DNA from: Xenopus tropicalis
Lineage: Eukaryota; Chordata; Amphibia; Anura; Pipidae
DNA length: 64,000 bases
Assembly: GCF_000004195.4 (NCBI RefSeq)
Contig: NC_030678.2
Coordinates: forward strand, 86,650,904-86,714,903
Reading direction: 5' to 3'
A program made the position numbers and the translations under genes. Shown piece by piece: positions 1-11,122 of this stretch; position 1 is the first letter of the stretch, and the number at the start of each line of letters is the position of its first letter. Below the pieces are notes generated by a model. It did no database searches. It was given only the letters and a program-made list of their open reading frames with translations, and had not been told where the DNA came from.

Positions 1-118
1 TACAGAATCCGAAAAAATCGCAAAACATACGAAAAAGTCGCAAAATGTTCGTTTTCAAGTCGGAACTTTTCCAATTCGGGTCGGATTCGTGGGTTAGTAA
101 ATCAGCCCCTAGATGTCA
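1..118. repeat. CpG-rich interspersed repeat, partial at window edge
   Basis: This stretch is full of the words cgaaaaagtcgca, cgaaaa and ttcgt and ends in a cagcccctag-like border. The same vocabulary recurs at about 4216-4500 and 9431-9774, where the borders read gggcacattcacttatc and aataaataggcccc. I interpret it as a non-autonomous element cut by the window edge. No coding capacity is seen. The superfamily cannot be assigned from one end. Confidence 0.5.
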
Positions 119-3100
119 AGTAAGATTCAGAAAGGAAAACTGTGTGAAAAAATCTTCTGTGTGCGAAACCAGACCTGCTCTGGTAATTTTTTTTTTTCCA
201 CAACAGCAGTGTGAATATATATGCAAAAAAAAAAACTGGTTAGGGGAAGAAAACTGCAAATAATACCTGCAAATAGCTGCCATCCCTTTGAGGTCCAACA
301 TTTGATTATATTACAGATATAAGAAAACACGCAAAAAGTTAAATCAATGTTCTACTGTTAGGGGTGCTGCTGCCATGAGGCGAGTTGAGTTGGCGGCAGC
401 CCGCAAGTTACCACTATTGTGCTCTCTGCACTAGCAATGTGGCTCACACTTTCCCAAAAGAGTAAGTGCAGGGTGCAAGGGGGTAGCATTGGAAAGGCCA
501 AGGAGCCTGAATGCCGCTGTCTATAGCGATAGTTCCAAGAAAAAATATATATATATGAACAAATGTTTCCCCTAAATCTCACGCTAAATTACCTTTAAGC
601 ATAGATTACAGGAGTGTCTAGGACAGCAAATAGACATCCTCCCTAAATCTTACGCTACTGACCTTCAGGCAGAGCCCCCCACTACTCTGGAAACCACTGC
701 TGTAAATGTTGATTTTTTTTTTAAATGTTCAGGATATGATAGTCTAAAAACCAGAACACATTCATCACAATGCAGACACAGCAACAATACGCCAATAGGG
801 ATACGGTCATGTTTATAACATATTTATATACTTGTTCTATTACTCCATTACAGAGAGTTGCAGAAGTTGTGCAAGAAGAGAATATTGTAAGCAGAAGCAG
901 GTATCCTAGAGAGGTAGGTCTCAGCAAGAATGCCTAATTTCTAATTATATGATTTGTGCAGACTGTGTTTCACTTTCTGTCCTCTCTCTAGGACTTGGAC
1001 TCAAAGTACCACGGAAAATCCCACGCTCCAAGAGACAGAAAAAAAGAGGATGTTGCAGGAAAAGTTAAGAAATCTCAGAGTGATTCTGACTGAGTTGGGC
1101 TCAGATAAGCTGTTATTTAAAAAAAACCAAATCAGTACTGTTTGTTATCCAGGATGTTATTTCTATGCAAGAGCTCTACAGTGCCAGTGGTTTTTAAAAG
1201 TCTTTCCTGAAACCCTTCAATGTAAACCCAGATTAAACCACAAACCCCTTGGCTAAGCCACACTTCTAAGGAGATTTTTAGACATGCATTACATCATAAA
1301 GCTTTTTGGAAAGGTTTTATAAGCCTGATAGAGAGTTTACATTGAGAAATGCCTGCAATAACTGTCTAGTACCCTGATTTGTGCACCATGTTCAAAATCT
1401 ACTCTTACACTCTACTCTTTGTGGAAAAGGAAGCAAAGCCTTGAAAAATCTACATTGGCCACTCAGTCTGAGTCATCGAAAATGTGAACATTTACAGCAT
1501 ACTGCTTTGTTAAGAACTGATTTCCTTTTCTTTGGTGACCCTATTATTTGTTTATACTGTCAAGTGTATTTATATAAAGGTACATTATATAAACTGCATA
1601 AAATAAGTCTGTGTTGTGAAGTTTGGTAGTTAAGTAAACCAAATGCTCAGTAAATGTGGTTCCTCACTACATATGCATCAGAAATGATTAAGTAACGCTA
1701 CAAAGACTACCAGGACCTAGGTCTCTCCAGGCACAAAGCTATTGTGTTTGCCCCCAGAAAAGGCCAGATTCTTGTGGTTAGATGGAAATCAGATAAACAG
1801 CAGAATTCAATGTAGCCTTAATACACAAGGTTCACTGCTCAGGGATGTAAGTCCAGCCTTGGATTCATGGCCATACTAAAAAGTTCAATTGTTCTAATCA
1901 ATATCTGACAACATTTCAGAGATTTGTAACCAAGGGAATAATGAGCTGTTCATATAATGCTAGTTGTAATTTTTGTAAGTTAACAATGTCAAATCTGACC
2001 AATAACATCAGATCAACCCAGTTTGCGTGACAACTATACCTATGCAAGCTCATAGATCATGTTCCTATACTGAAAATACAATCAGTAGTGTGCCAGTTCC
2101 TGGGCTCCATGCCAAACTTTACAGGATCATAAGGAGTGAAACTGTACAACCAAGACTGTAAAAAGCAAAGAATGGCCAGTGCAATAGCTTTCTGTACTTT
2201 TCTCATTCAAAGAACAGTAAAAGGGAAAAAGGCAGGAAAATCGTTTTTTTTGCTCTATATTTACATAAGTCTACAATAACAAGAGTAATTGACTTTCTTA
2301 GTTACATTTTGTATGTTTATTTTTATCACAATTTGTATAGAAAATGATTATACAGACCTGCATGGGTGTAGCTGGGTGGAGGTCATTGTGCCCCAGAAAA
2401 TAGTTTTTTCTACAGATCCACTGACTAGTGCTCAAAATCTTTTGAGAAATCTTCCATCAATGAGGCAGAATTTAACCTTTGCAGTGCAGGCAGAGCTGTG
2501 TGCCTCTGGAACTTATCAGGCATTGTACATTCCCTTCTAGGCATTGTCTGGCTAGGCAGGCAGTCTGGGCACCTAAAGGTTATGAAAATACATTTCAGTT
2601 AAATTAAATTTTTTCTTAAAAAGTATGTACCAACTGTTTGAAGTAGATTTTCTCTTTAAGGAAAACTATACTCCCAGAATGAATAATTAACCAACAGTTA
2701 AAATAGTTTAAATCATATTAAGTGGCCTGTTAAAAAATCTTTCTAAACTGGAAGAGCACTGGTTGTGCTTGAAACGTTGGAATTTTTTCAATAAAAACAC
2801 TTTTTCTTTTGTATCAAGTCCCTGTGTTTGCGGCACTCTTTCTATTATATTTTTGTATATATTATATTTTTTGACCTGCACCAAAGGCATTTTGACTTGT
2901 ATAGGGTGTGCTCCTCCCTGTGTACTATATATATATATATATACCAAAGCTGACATTCCAAAACTCAATACCAGGGCCTGCCTGTCTAATGTGATTCTTA
3001 GCAGAGCTTGTCTTTGTCCTTGCCATGGCCTAGACAAGTCTGAAATCATAATTCATGTTTTTAATAATTTCTTCTATGTGTAATTTAAATGTATTTGTAT

Positions 3101-3180
3101 ATATTCTATGTATTGTGAAAGCTGCTGCAATGCCGTAAAAGAGCCGTTACTGAATTAACAACAAAAGTAAGGAATAGAAG
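119..3180. other. AT-rich intergenic DNA, no gene recognised
   Basis: No exon with flanking splice signals and no recognisable protein is visible. At 357-525 there is a fragment sharing the word ctgccatgaggcgagttga with 58172-58565, so it is an interspersed repeat. At about 2760-2950 there is a gaaacgttggaa plus aataaaaac repeat end followed by a short (AT)n run at about 2927-2942. The short ORFs here have no recognisable composition. Confidence 0.5.
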
Positions 3181-3300
3181 TGCCACAGGCAGGCCTGGAC
3201 TGGTAATCTGTGGGCGATTTTAAGGTATTGGTGGGCCCTGGGCAAAGATCCAATTGGTGGGCCCCCTCATCCTGTACAGAGAACTCGTCCCCCAAAACTA
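3181..3300. repeat. hAT-like MITE fragment
   Basis: The segment begins with caggcctggactggtaatc and continues with two ggtgggcccc words. This is a terminus typical of non-autonomous hAT-type repeats in frog genomes. The second terminus is not found, so boundaries are approximate. Confidence 0.35.
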
Positions 3301-3935
3301 TCGCTATCAATTACAATATGACTGTTTTTGGCAGATTGACAGTAAGTATACCTACTAAAATCTGAAAACTAGAAAGGGGAACATGGTCAACTGGCCATGA
3401 AAAATTTCTGACCACACCCACTTTTTAGCTACACCCCAAGTACCACAACCATTATAAAATGTAAAACAAACACACATACCAATAAGTTCACTACAGAAAT
3501 GGCTCATGAGCACTCCATAAGACATACCAGTAAGATCGGAATGAATTTATGAAAACTAAAATATTCTTGTGTTTTATGTTGAAAGTGGTAGGAAACAGAG
3601 ATGCTAAAACCAAGGCCAAAGAATAAGGCACAGACAATAATTACTTCATAAGCTAAAAACACTGTGATGACTGACATACACTGACTGACTTACTGTGCAA
3701 TGATAATTATGTGGATAACTGTACTGGCCATATTTCTAACTGTGCAGATGAGGAGTGAGAGACTTGCTGGCCATGTACCATGCAGCAACCCAAAATAACC
3801 GTATGGCCCTCTGAGACCGAGATCAGATGTTTACAGCTTCCTTTTTTTCTGCAGTTGCTCCTCGACCTTCCCAAGCCAGCCAGATGCAGTAAGGTGAACT
3901 GGACGAGCTGAGCTGGGCTAACTTAGAATGCACAC
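3301..3935. other. No recognisable feature
   Basis: AT-rich sequence with no exon, RNA gene or repeat that I can name. Confidence 0.4.
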
Positions 3936-4110
3936 TATTGGGGTTATGCAATATTAGGAGCAAAGTTTGCTACATTCCTTATCACCTATAGAAACCAGCA
4001 GCAGGTAGCATTTACTGGTCACCTGTACACCATCTTATTGGTTGCTAAGGGTTACTGCTCCTGGGCAGACTTTGTGTCTTTTATTACATATGGGGGCAAG
4101 AGTGCAGCTA
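3936..4110. repeat. Interspersed repeat (ttggttgctatgggttactgctcc family)
   Basis: The core, in which ttggttgct and gggttactgctcctggg are followed by tttattacatatgggg, recurs at 6838-6985, 26190-26275 and 32335-32412. Four copies in one window show a multicopy family. There is no coding capacity. Confidence 0.5.
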
Positions 4111-4215
4111 CTGAACACAAACTTGGTAGCTGGCAGGTTATTGAAAAAGCAATTGGACTAAGGCTGGCTGTGATTGTTGGGCTGGCTGGCCTGTCCTGTG
4201 CAGTACCAATGAGTC

Positions 4216-4500
4216 ACATCAAGGGGCACATTCACTTATCCGCGAACGCTTCGAGCGTTCGTACGATCAGTCCAATCTTATTTTCCGCGACGTTTTCAAC
4301 GCTTGTGTGACTTTTTCGGCGCTTTTGTGACTTTTTCGATGCTAGCACGACTTTTTTCTTATTTTTAGCGGTTTTGCAGCTCTTTACAATTGTTCGGTAC
4401 GAACATTTTGTGACTTTCGGATCGGCAATACGATATTTTCGTGATATTTGCGATCTTCAGAAATTTTCATTTCCAATTCGAATTTTTCCCTTTCGGGATT
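4216..4500. repeat. CpG-rich MITE, second copy
   Basis: It starts gggcacattcacttatccg and contains many cgtt, gcgacg and tttttcg words in otherwise CpG-poor DNA. It is related to 1-118 and 9431-9774. The CpG density suggests a younger insertion than its surroundings, since CpG decays quickly in methylated vertebrate DNA. Confidence 0.5.
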
Positions 4501-5683
4501 CTGGTCATAGATTCTGTAGCACTTTTGTTAAAAAAAACGTGTATTACCCATCTGTTGTACTCAACTTCCTTCTTTCGGGCCTAAAAACTATTTCATTGCC
4601 TAGTGTGCCAAATACTATCCAAGCTGCACTATTAATGGTTTATTATGGTGATTTTGTTGCATTTTTAGTTTTGCATTGCTGATGATTCTTGATTCACCCT
4701 ATAGGAACTACAGTCTGACCACTGATTTCACTACTGGGCCATTTGTTTTAAAAACATATTACAGCTTCTATTCATATCTATAAATTCAAGTATGCAGATA
4801 GTTATTTTCCTCTTGGTACAGTAAGCCATTCTGTCAGTATGCAGTGTACAGAGAGCTGTACAGAGAGCTTCCATGGCTCTATTTCCTTCCAACAGACTCC
4901 TGCTATCATTCTAGAAGGATGTGACACTGTACCTTTTAAATTACAGAATGAGAAACCACCTCCAGCAGTTACAACCTGTGTTCAGTCTCCCTCGTCTGAG
5001 TGCAAAACTATCAGTACTATCAGTACTACCAGTTACTACTAGTTACACTCAGTGGCATTTCTGTATCAGATGAACCCTATGATTTTCACATAGTGTGGTA
5101 TGTGGTCTATTGCTATTTTCGGATATCTTGGTTCTAAGCTTTGGAAGCTTTGTTTGAAGGAAACATTGTATTCATCATCATTTATTTATAAAGATCCAAG
5201 TTATGCAGTGCTTTACAATAATATTTAAGACAGCAGGTTAGCATTCTGTGCTCCTAGTGGTACAAATACTTAGTCATCTGTGTCTTATTAGTACAAATGT
5301 AGACTCTGTAGTGTCCCAGAAGTACAAATACAGAGTCTCAATGGGTCCAATCAATAAAAGTACAAATCCTCCAACAGTGCAATGTACACTTGTACACAAT
5401 TGTGTACACAATGTACACAATTTAACCCCCTTGATATTACTCTTTCCCATTCTCTACTCAGTTAGTGGAGTACTTCAGCGTTTAGGTTCAAAGCAATAAC
5501 ACATTAATTCAAAAGAAAAAACAACTATGCACTTCTGTGTGCCAGTGGCATGAGACAGCACTTTAAAAAAGGGGAACTCCAAAACTACTGTACCTTTCAT
5601 TTTTCTGCTTTAAATAAAAGAAATCTCGTACCACCAGTTTACAGGCTGTTCTTTCTTTTGTACTTTATTTTCTAAGTAAAGGT
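4501..5683. other. Mostly unassigned AT-rich DNA
   Basis: At 5172-5225 there is a fragment of a repeat with tcatcatttatttata and ttatgcagtgctttacaat, also seen at 26290-26345. At 5391-5408 there is an 18-bp perfect palindrome (tgtacacaattgtgtaca) next to further tgtaca words. Nothing else is recognised. Confidence 0.4.
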
Positions 5684-6012
5684 ATGGGACTCATTATACA
5701 GAATGCTTGGGACCTGGGGTTTTCCGCATAAGGGGTCTTTCCGTAATTCAGATCTCCTACCTAATGTCTGCTAAAAACATTATTTAAACAGTAATTAAAC
5801 CCAATAGGATTGTTTTGCCTCCAATAAAAATTAATTATATCTTAGTTGGGATCAAGTACAAGGTACTGTTTTATTATTACAGAGAAAAAGGAAATCATTT
5901 TTAAAAATGTGAATTATTTGATTAAAATGGAGTCTATGGGAGATGGCCTTTCCGTAATTCGGAGCTTTCTGGATAATGGGTTTCTGGATAAGGGGTCTGA
6001 TACCTGTACTGA
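5684..6012 (+). repeat. MITE, 'aggtatgggac ... ggtctgatacctgta' family
   Basis: This is a roughly 330-bp element with inverted ends (aggtatgggac at the left, gatacctgta at the right). Internal landmarks are cctggggttttccg, ccaataggattgttttg, attattacagagaaaaagga and tctatgggagatgg. Further copies occur at 13430-13755, 24567-24905 (reverse), 25757-26068, 27946-28190 (reverse, decayed) and 63932-64000 (cut by the window end). It is non-coding and clearly a high-copy family. Confidence 0.7.
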
Positions 6013-6400
6013 AGAGCAAGCAGTGCTCTCTCAGTGTAATACTATCTTTGTGCAGTGATTGGCAACTATACAAATTTCAAGGTTCAAATTTAAACAGATC
6101 TACCAAACCCTAAAATAAAATGGATGATTTACCTATATTATTAGCCACAGACTGTCATGGGGTGTGTGCAGCTCCTAATATACATTTGTTCTATGGTCTA
6201 CTTGATGCTTAGCAAGACTATTAGGTAGCTTTGTTAGCATCACCAGAAGCAACCAATTGCTAAATTTGTGGAAAGAAAGATTGGGGTGTTTGAAACATGT
6301 ATTGAGTCATCTATCAATCGCAGTACCCCAGGATCATTATAATATCAAGGCTCACTGTTCACAATGCAGTTAAGGGTATCATGCCAGTAAAAGTATGTAT
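6013..6400. other. No recognisable feature
   Basis: AT-rich intergenic DNA in which I see neither exons nor a nameable repeat. Confidence 0.4.
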
Positions 6401-6404
6401 GTAT

Positions 6405-6600
6405 AACTTTATTTATTAAGCACTACAAGGATGATCAGCATTGTACAAACTTAAAATGCACAAAAGTAGACACAGGCAGGACAAACATTATAATAAAAAA
6501 GTATAAATATACAGAGATTGTACCATGTGGAAAGAGACAGTAGGAGAGAGGTCCCTTCCCTGTAGAGCTTACAACCTAAGTAATAAAAGACCATAGTCCT
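6405..6600. repeat. Interspersed repeat with ggtcccttccctgtagagcttac core
   Basis: Words such as tttatttattaagcac, acaggcaggacaaaca and cctgtagagcttacaa match a family I recognise as common in amphibian DNA. Related ends occur at 5172-5225, 13060-13160, 26290-26345 and 40610-40775. The exact class (SINE or LINE tail) is not determined. Confidence 0.4.
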
Positions 6601-6696
6601 GACATAAAAGTGCCAAATGAGGGCAGGATATTATGCTATTAAGCAGGAAGCTAGGAAGACCAAGCTAAAATTGCAGCTGTAATCTTAAACAAACCG

Positions 6697-6836
6697 ATGG
6701 AGCTTCTAGGGTTCTTTACTCAGGTATGATAAGACTTCCTGCAGAATAAATATAGTGTTGTAGGTGGCACTAATATGGCAAATCTATTTGCAGTAAAATG
6801 CCAAAATGACTTTCATTCTCCTTTAAGGGGTTGTTA
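6697..6836 (-). repeat. TTAA-flanked MITE fragment (family of 40977-41420)
   Basis: Read on the reverse strand, this matches the left part of the elements at 40977-41420 and 42318-42749. Shared words are gaaagtcattttggcattttactg, interrupted in places, and gccacctagaac. It ends at tctcctttaagg, consistent with a TTAA flank. It is a truncated copy. The stretch after it (6838-6985) is another repeat fragment with ttggttgcc and gggttactgctcc. Confidence 0.5.
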
Positions 6837-7251
6837 TGTAATAAAAAGTACTACATATACTCAGGAGCAGTAGCCCATAGCAATCAATTGGCAGACAGCA
6901 TTTATTGGTTGCCTGTTTAAAAGCAAGTTGCTATGGGTTACTGCTCCTAGACAAACTTAGTGCCTTTAATTACATATGGGGATAAGTTGATAGAGAAAGG
7001 CAAATCTTTTTGAAAATTACCAACCAAAGGGGACACTGAAGAAAATATAAGATATGTTCATAATTCCTTGCAAATCTAGAGGAAACCCCTTTGGTCCCCT
7101 GGCTCAAATGCCATCTTTACGGACTACAGTTTCTCCATCTTATAGAGACTGATCTGTAACTAAGAAGTTTCAGAACCAATATTAGCTAAACTAAAGCTTT
7201 TTGACCAAAAGACACACAAGAAGAAACTTCTGCTAAATGAAGTGCAGCATA

Positions 7252-8869
7252 CAGTGGTGTGAAAAACTGTTTGCCCCCTTCCTGATTTCTTATTCTTTTG
7301 CATGTTTGTCACACAAAATGTTTCTGCTCATCAAAAACCATTAACTATTAGTCAAAGATAACATAATTGAACACAAATGCAGTTTTTAAATGAAGGTTTA
7401 CATTATTAAGGGAGAAAAAAAACTCCAAATCTACATGGCCCTGTGTGAAAAAGTGATTGCCCCCCTTGTTAAAAAATAACTTAACTGTGGTTTATCACAC
7501 CTGAGTTCAATTTCTTTAGTCACCCCCAGGCCTGATTACTGCCACACCTGTTTCAATCAAGAAATCACTTAAATAGGAGCTACCTGACACAGAGAAGTAG
7601 ACCAAAAGCACCTCAAAAGCTAGACATCATGCCAAGATCCAAAGAAATTCAGGAACAAATGAGAACAAAAGTAATTGAGATCTATCAGTCTGGTAAAGGT
7701 TATAAAGCCATTTCTAAAGCTTTGGGACTCCAGCGAACCACAGTGAGAGCCATTATCCACAAATGGCAAAAACATGGAACAGTGGTGAACCTTCCCAGGA
7801 GTGGCCGGCCGACCAAAATTACCCCAAGAGCGCAGAGACAACTCATCCGAGAGGCCACAAAAGACCCCAGGACAACATCTAAAGAACTGCAGGCCTCACT
7901 TGCCTCAATTAAGGTCAGTGTTCACGACTCCACCATAAGAAAGAGACTGGGCAAAAACGGCCTGCATGGCAGATTTCCAAGGCGCAAACCACTTTTAAGC
8001 AAAAAGAACATTAAGGCTCGTCTCAATTTTGCTAAAAAACATCTCAATGATTGCCAAGACTTTTGGGAAAATACCTTGTGGACCGACGAGACAAAAGTTG
8101 AACTTTTTGGAAGGTGCGTGTCCCGTTACATCTGGCGTAAAAGTAACACAGCATTTCAGAAAAAGAACATCATACCAACAGTAAAATATGGTGGTGGTAG
8201 TGTGATGGTCTGGGGTTGTTTTGCTGCTTCAGGACCTGGAAGGCTTGCTGTGATAGATGGAACCATGAATTCTACTGTCCACCAAAAAATCCTGAAGGAG
8301 AATGTCCGGCCATCTGTTCGTCAACTCAAGCTGAAGCGATCTTGGGTGCTGCAGCAGGACAATGACCCAAAACACACCAGCAAATCCACCTCTGAATGGC
8401 TGAAGAAAAACAAAATGAAGACTTTGGAGTGGCCTAGTCAAAGTCCTGACCTGAATCCTATTGAGATGTTGTGGCATGACCTTAAAAAGGCGGTTCATGC
8501 TAGAAAACCCTCAAATAAAGCTGAATTACAACAATTCTGCAAAGATGAGTGGGCCAAAATTCCTCCAGAGCGCTGTAAAAGACTCGTTGCAAGTTATCGC
8601 AAACGCTTGATTGCAGTTATTTCTGCTAAGGGTGGCCCAACCAGTTATTAGGTTCAGGGGGCAATTACTTTTTCACACAGGGCCATGTAGGTTTGGATTT
8701 TTTTTCTCCCTAAATAATAAAAACCCTCATTTAAAAACTGCATTTTGTGTTTACTTGTGTTATCTTTGACTAATAGTTAAATGTGTTTGATGATCAGAAA
8801 CATTTTGTGTGACAAACATGCAAAAGAATAAGAAATCAGGAAGGGGGCAAATAATTTTTCACACCACTG
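7252..8869 (+). mobile_element. Tc1/mariner transposon, copy 1, complete
   Basis: This 1618-bp element is flanked by TA at 7250-7251 and 8870-8871. Its ends (cagtggtgtgaaaaactg and caccactg) are the start of inverted repeats over 200 bp long. Each repeat carries an outer and an inner direct repeat with the core gtgtgaaaaa followed by a ttgcccccc tract (outer about 7257-7280, inner about 7442-7468). This is the IR/DR layout of Sleeping Beauty-type Tc1 elements. The transposase gene is intact, so of the three copies here this is the only one that looks potentially autonomous. It lies about 1.8 kb upstream of the ptp4a2 promoter region. Confidence 0.93.
7629..8651 (+). CDS. Tc1-like transposase, intact, 340 aa
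   Basis: The enzyme cuts and pastes its own element into TA sites. Length and layout match the Sleeping Beauty/Frog Prince group. A paired-like DNA-binding domain with two helix-turn-helix motifs covers about residues 1-110, with a GRP linker at 59-61. A basic region at about 97-125 precedes the catalytic domain. The DD34E triad is visible at D153 (WTDETK), D244 (QQDNDPKH) and E279 (NPIEMLW), with a glycine-rich stretch at 188-197. The start lies just after the 5' leader and gives the expected MPRSK N terminus. Compared with the copies at 19323 and 30505, residues H218 and S332 are private (Y and A in both others). Activity is not shown, only that no disabling lesion is visible. Confidence 0.93.
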   Translation: MPRSKEIQEQMRTKVIEIYQSGKGYKAISKALGLQRTTVRAIIHKWQKHGTVVNLPRSGRPTKITPRAQRQLIREATKDPRTTSKELQASLASIKVSVHDSTIRKRLGKNGLHGRFPRRKPLLSKKNIKARLNFAKKHLNDCQDFWENTLWTDETKVELFGRCVSRYIWRKSNTAFQKKNIIPTVKYGGGSVMVWGCFAASGPGRLAVIDGTMNSTVHQKILKENVRPSVRQLKLKRSWVLQQDNDPKHTSKSTSEWLKKNKMKTLEWPSQSPDLNPIEMLWHDLKKAVHARKPSNKAELQQFCKDEWAKIPPERCKRLVASYRKRLIAVISAKGGPTSY

Positions 8870-8871
8870 TA

Positions 8872-9170
8872 GATTTTCTAACAGTGTTATAAAGTAACAT
8901 ATAATGAAGTCTTTGGCACATTTCTGTGGAACTGGTAACCTATAAATGAGTTAGATCTGAGGTAAAACTACTGACATCTCTTGGAAGATGGAAACTTCCC
9001 GTCCGTCCTCTGTGAGTGGAACCCCCACATCTTTATGCTAAATGCCAGATTGCCTTCTCTCCAAAAGTGGGACTCTGGTGTTAAATCTAAGTTCTAATTT
9101 TTTTTCAAAAACTTACCATACAAGAGCAATAAAAGCTTTCAAGCCAAATCTATTGGGTAAGTTAGAAATT
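8872..9170. other. No recognisable feature
   Basis: AT-rich DNA between the Tc1 element and the duplicated segment at 9171. No exon or repeat is recognised. Confidence 0.4.
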
Positions 9171-9971
9171 TATCATGAATGTTAATGTATCATAGATACA
9201 TTTTGGCATTTGTATTGTTTCCTTTCAGTATTTCTGCACTGGTTTTTAACAATGCCAGTATTAAAGCGATACTGACACCAAAAAGCTACTCTTTAAAATA
9301 TTAATGTACATTAAAAGTTATCTATAGGTTGTGCTGATCACTAGTGCTACTTTTGTAAGTAATTGTTATTTGAAGTTCCTAAACCTGAATGTTTTGCCAG
9401 CCTGCCTGTCAGTTTATAGCTTTGAATACTAAAATACGAAAATGCGTACAAAAAATTGGAATAGTCACGATAATATCGTATTGGCAATCTGAAAGTCAGG
9501 AAAACCTTTCCGACTTTGATCCTTCTGTGCATAATTTTGGAAGCCTCCCATAGGACTCAATGGCACTCTGCAGCTCCAACCTGGCCCAAGTAAAGTCACA
9601 ATAGCAAAGCTTAAATGAATCCGAAACTTTCGTACTCGGTGCGACAATATGATTTTGTCGCATAAGTTTTGTCGCAAAGTACAAAAAAGTCGCACAACTA
9701 TATGAAAAAGTTGCAGAAAACGTGCACAAATTTTTTGTAATTCGTGCCTGTCGTACTTTAATAAATAGGCCCCTAAGTGTTGGAACTCAACCTTGCATGA
9801 CCCCTTGCCACATATCACATGTAACTTGGTAGATTGGACAGACAATGCACAGGAAAGCAGTTTTGTTTATCAGAGCAAATTTAAGTGTTATTTTAACACA
9901 TTTAGGAAATGCATTTTCCGTTTCAGAACCCAGTAATTTCTGTGTTGTAATTTACGGAAGTGATATAATGG
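9171..9971 (+). repeat. Upstream copy of a direct duplication, with inserted MITE
   Basis: The outer parts (9171-9430 and 9773-9971) are nearly identical to 14677-14945 and 15126-15323. They include tatcatgaatgtta, tttctgcactggtttttaac, ttggaactcaaccttgcatg and aatttacggaagtgatat. The middle (9431-9774) is replaced by a CpG-rich element of the family at 1-118 and 4216-4500, ending aataaataggccccta. The inner part also contains a TTAA-family element (gatactgacaccaaaaagc) seen alone at 54651-55007. The two copies flank the ptp4a2 promoter and first exon. Confidence 0.75.
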
Positions 9972-10636
9972 CACGCTGATGCAACCTTTTTCCAAAATGT
10001 CTGCATTGGCCTCCATGATGATACAGTCTCTGGCCTCAACTGGCTCAGAACATGGTTGGCCAAATAAGGAAAAGATCTGCTTTTTGGGGGCCCTGCCAAA
10101 TTAATGATTTTGGCTACATATGCCATATTTAGGAAGGAATTGGCACTTCCAACCAGAGATCTTGGCTAAAACCTCCTCAGGCTTCGATTTAAACCTGAAT
10201 TAGAAAAACACCAAAATTACTGTTTATGTTTCTTCACCACTATTAAGATTGGCACCAAGCACCATTTTAATATGCCAGGCCAGTAAAATACCAGGGATGT
10301 TGCAACCATACCAGTTACACATAAACAGGCAGCTTTCCAAGGTCCATCCAGGCTGCCACATGCTACCCAGAGCCAACAAGGCACCTGGGGAAAAATGATT
10401 AGATGACAGAATCCTTTCGACCAGGTTGGAAAGGAAGATAACTTAAGCAGTAACTTAAATGCCAGGGAACATATACGGGCTATGTGCCGTAAAGGTTTCA
10501 CTTTAGGTTTTTCTGGTGGGTTTGGGTGACAACAGCCCCAGATATCACAGTTCAAAATATACATAAGTATAACAAACACAGGTACAGAAACAAGCGGAAC
10601 ACATAACTACGTCTCTCAAACAAACTATATGAACAT
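9972..10636. other. No recognisable feature
   Basis: Upstream flank of the CpG-rich promoter. I see no exon or classifiable repeat. A 120-codon reverse-strand ORF at 10217-10579 has no recognisable family and no support. Confidence 0.35.
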
Positions 10637-10639
10637 ATG

Positions 10640-11010
10640 CCAAGAAATCATGACCACGATATCAATTCATTTTACAGGACCACGTCCCCCCCAGTGGTGA
10701 CGAGCTTTATTGCGTTGCTTTTTCTGATTGGTCCTCCCCTTAGAGCCCGCCTATCGGCTCTATGTGCGCTTACACACCTTCGTCGCTTGCGGCCAAGACC
10801 ATTCCAGACTGAATACGGCACCTATTCCACGCCAATCACATGCCGTGCACGCAGCGGTCTCTACCACTTGATTGGCTAGTTTTCATGGGGAGTTAACACA
10901 TCCGGTTACGCCCATCCGCCTCGAACAACCAATCTTGAAGCGTTCTGCCTCTATCGATTCCTGGTGCTCTATTGGGTTTTCTTGGGAAAGGGCGGGGCAA
11001 AAACCCCGAG
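10640..11010 (+). promoter_or_regulatory. ptp4a2: CpG-rich, TATA-less promoter of ptp4a2
   Basis: CpG is abundant here and scarce in most of the window. Five CCAAT boxes are visible in both orientations: ATTGG at 10727, CCAAT at 10832, ATTGG at 10871, CCAAT at 10929 and ATTGG at 10971. A GC box, GGGCGGGGC, lies at 10990-10998. No TATA box is seen. Clustered CCAAT boxes bind NF-Y and GC boxes bind Sp1-type factors, and the combination is typical of broadly expressed genes. CpG-rich sequence continues to about 11600, beyond the first exon. Confidence 0.75.
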
Positions 11011-11014
11011 TTGT

Positions 11015-11122
11015 GTCAGAGCGGCCGGAACATTGAGAGGAAGGGGCTGAGAAAGGGTAGACAGCAATACGGACAACCCGGGCACGAACAGCCGGGATTC
11101 AATGAACAGCTCGCCCCTGACT
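11015..11122 (+). other. ptp4a2: ptp4a2 exon 1, non-coding 5' UTR
   Basis: GC-rich sequence ends at a strong donor (ACT|GTAAGT, GT at 11123-11124), which places an exon end at 11122. The 5' boundary is a guess, just downstream of the GC box at 10990. One ATG occurs near the end (ATGAACAGC at about 11102) but no frame from it reaches the main start in this exon. Assignment to ptp4a2 rests on strand, promoter character and the lack of any other gene before 26.4 kb. Confidence 0.6.

Noticed and set aside
5391..5408. 18-bp palindrome as a regulatory operator
   Set aside because: It sits in a run of tgtaca words in intergenic DNA with no nearby gene, so it is most simply a low-complexity sequence.
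9465..9845. 126-codon reverse-strand ORF
   Set aside because: It spans the CpG-rich MITE and duplicated block and has no recognisable protein content.
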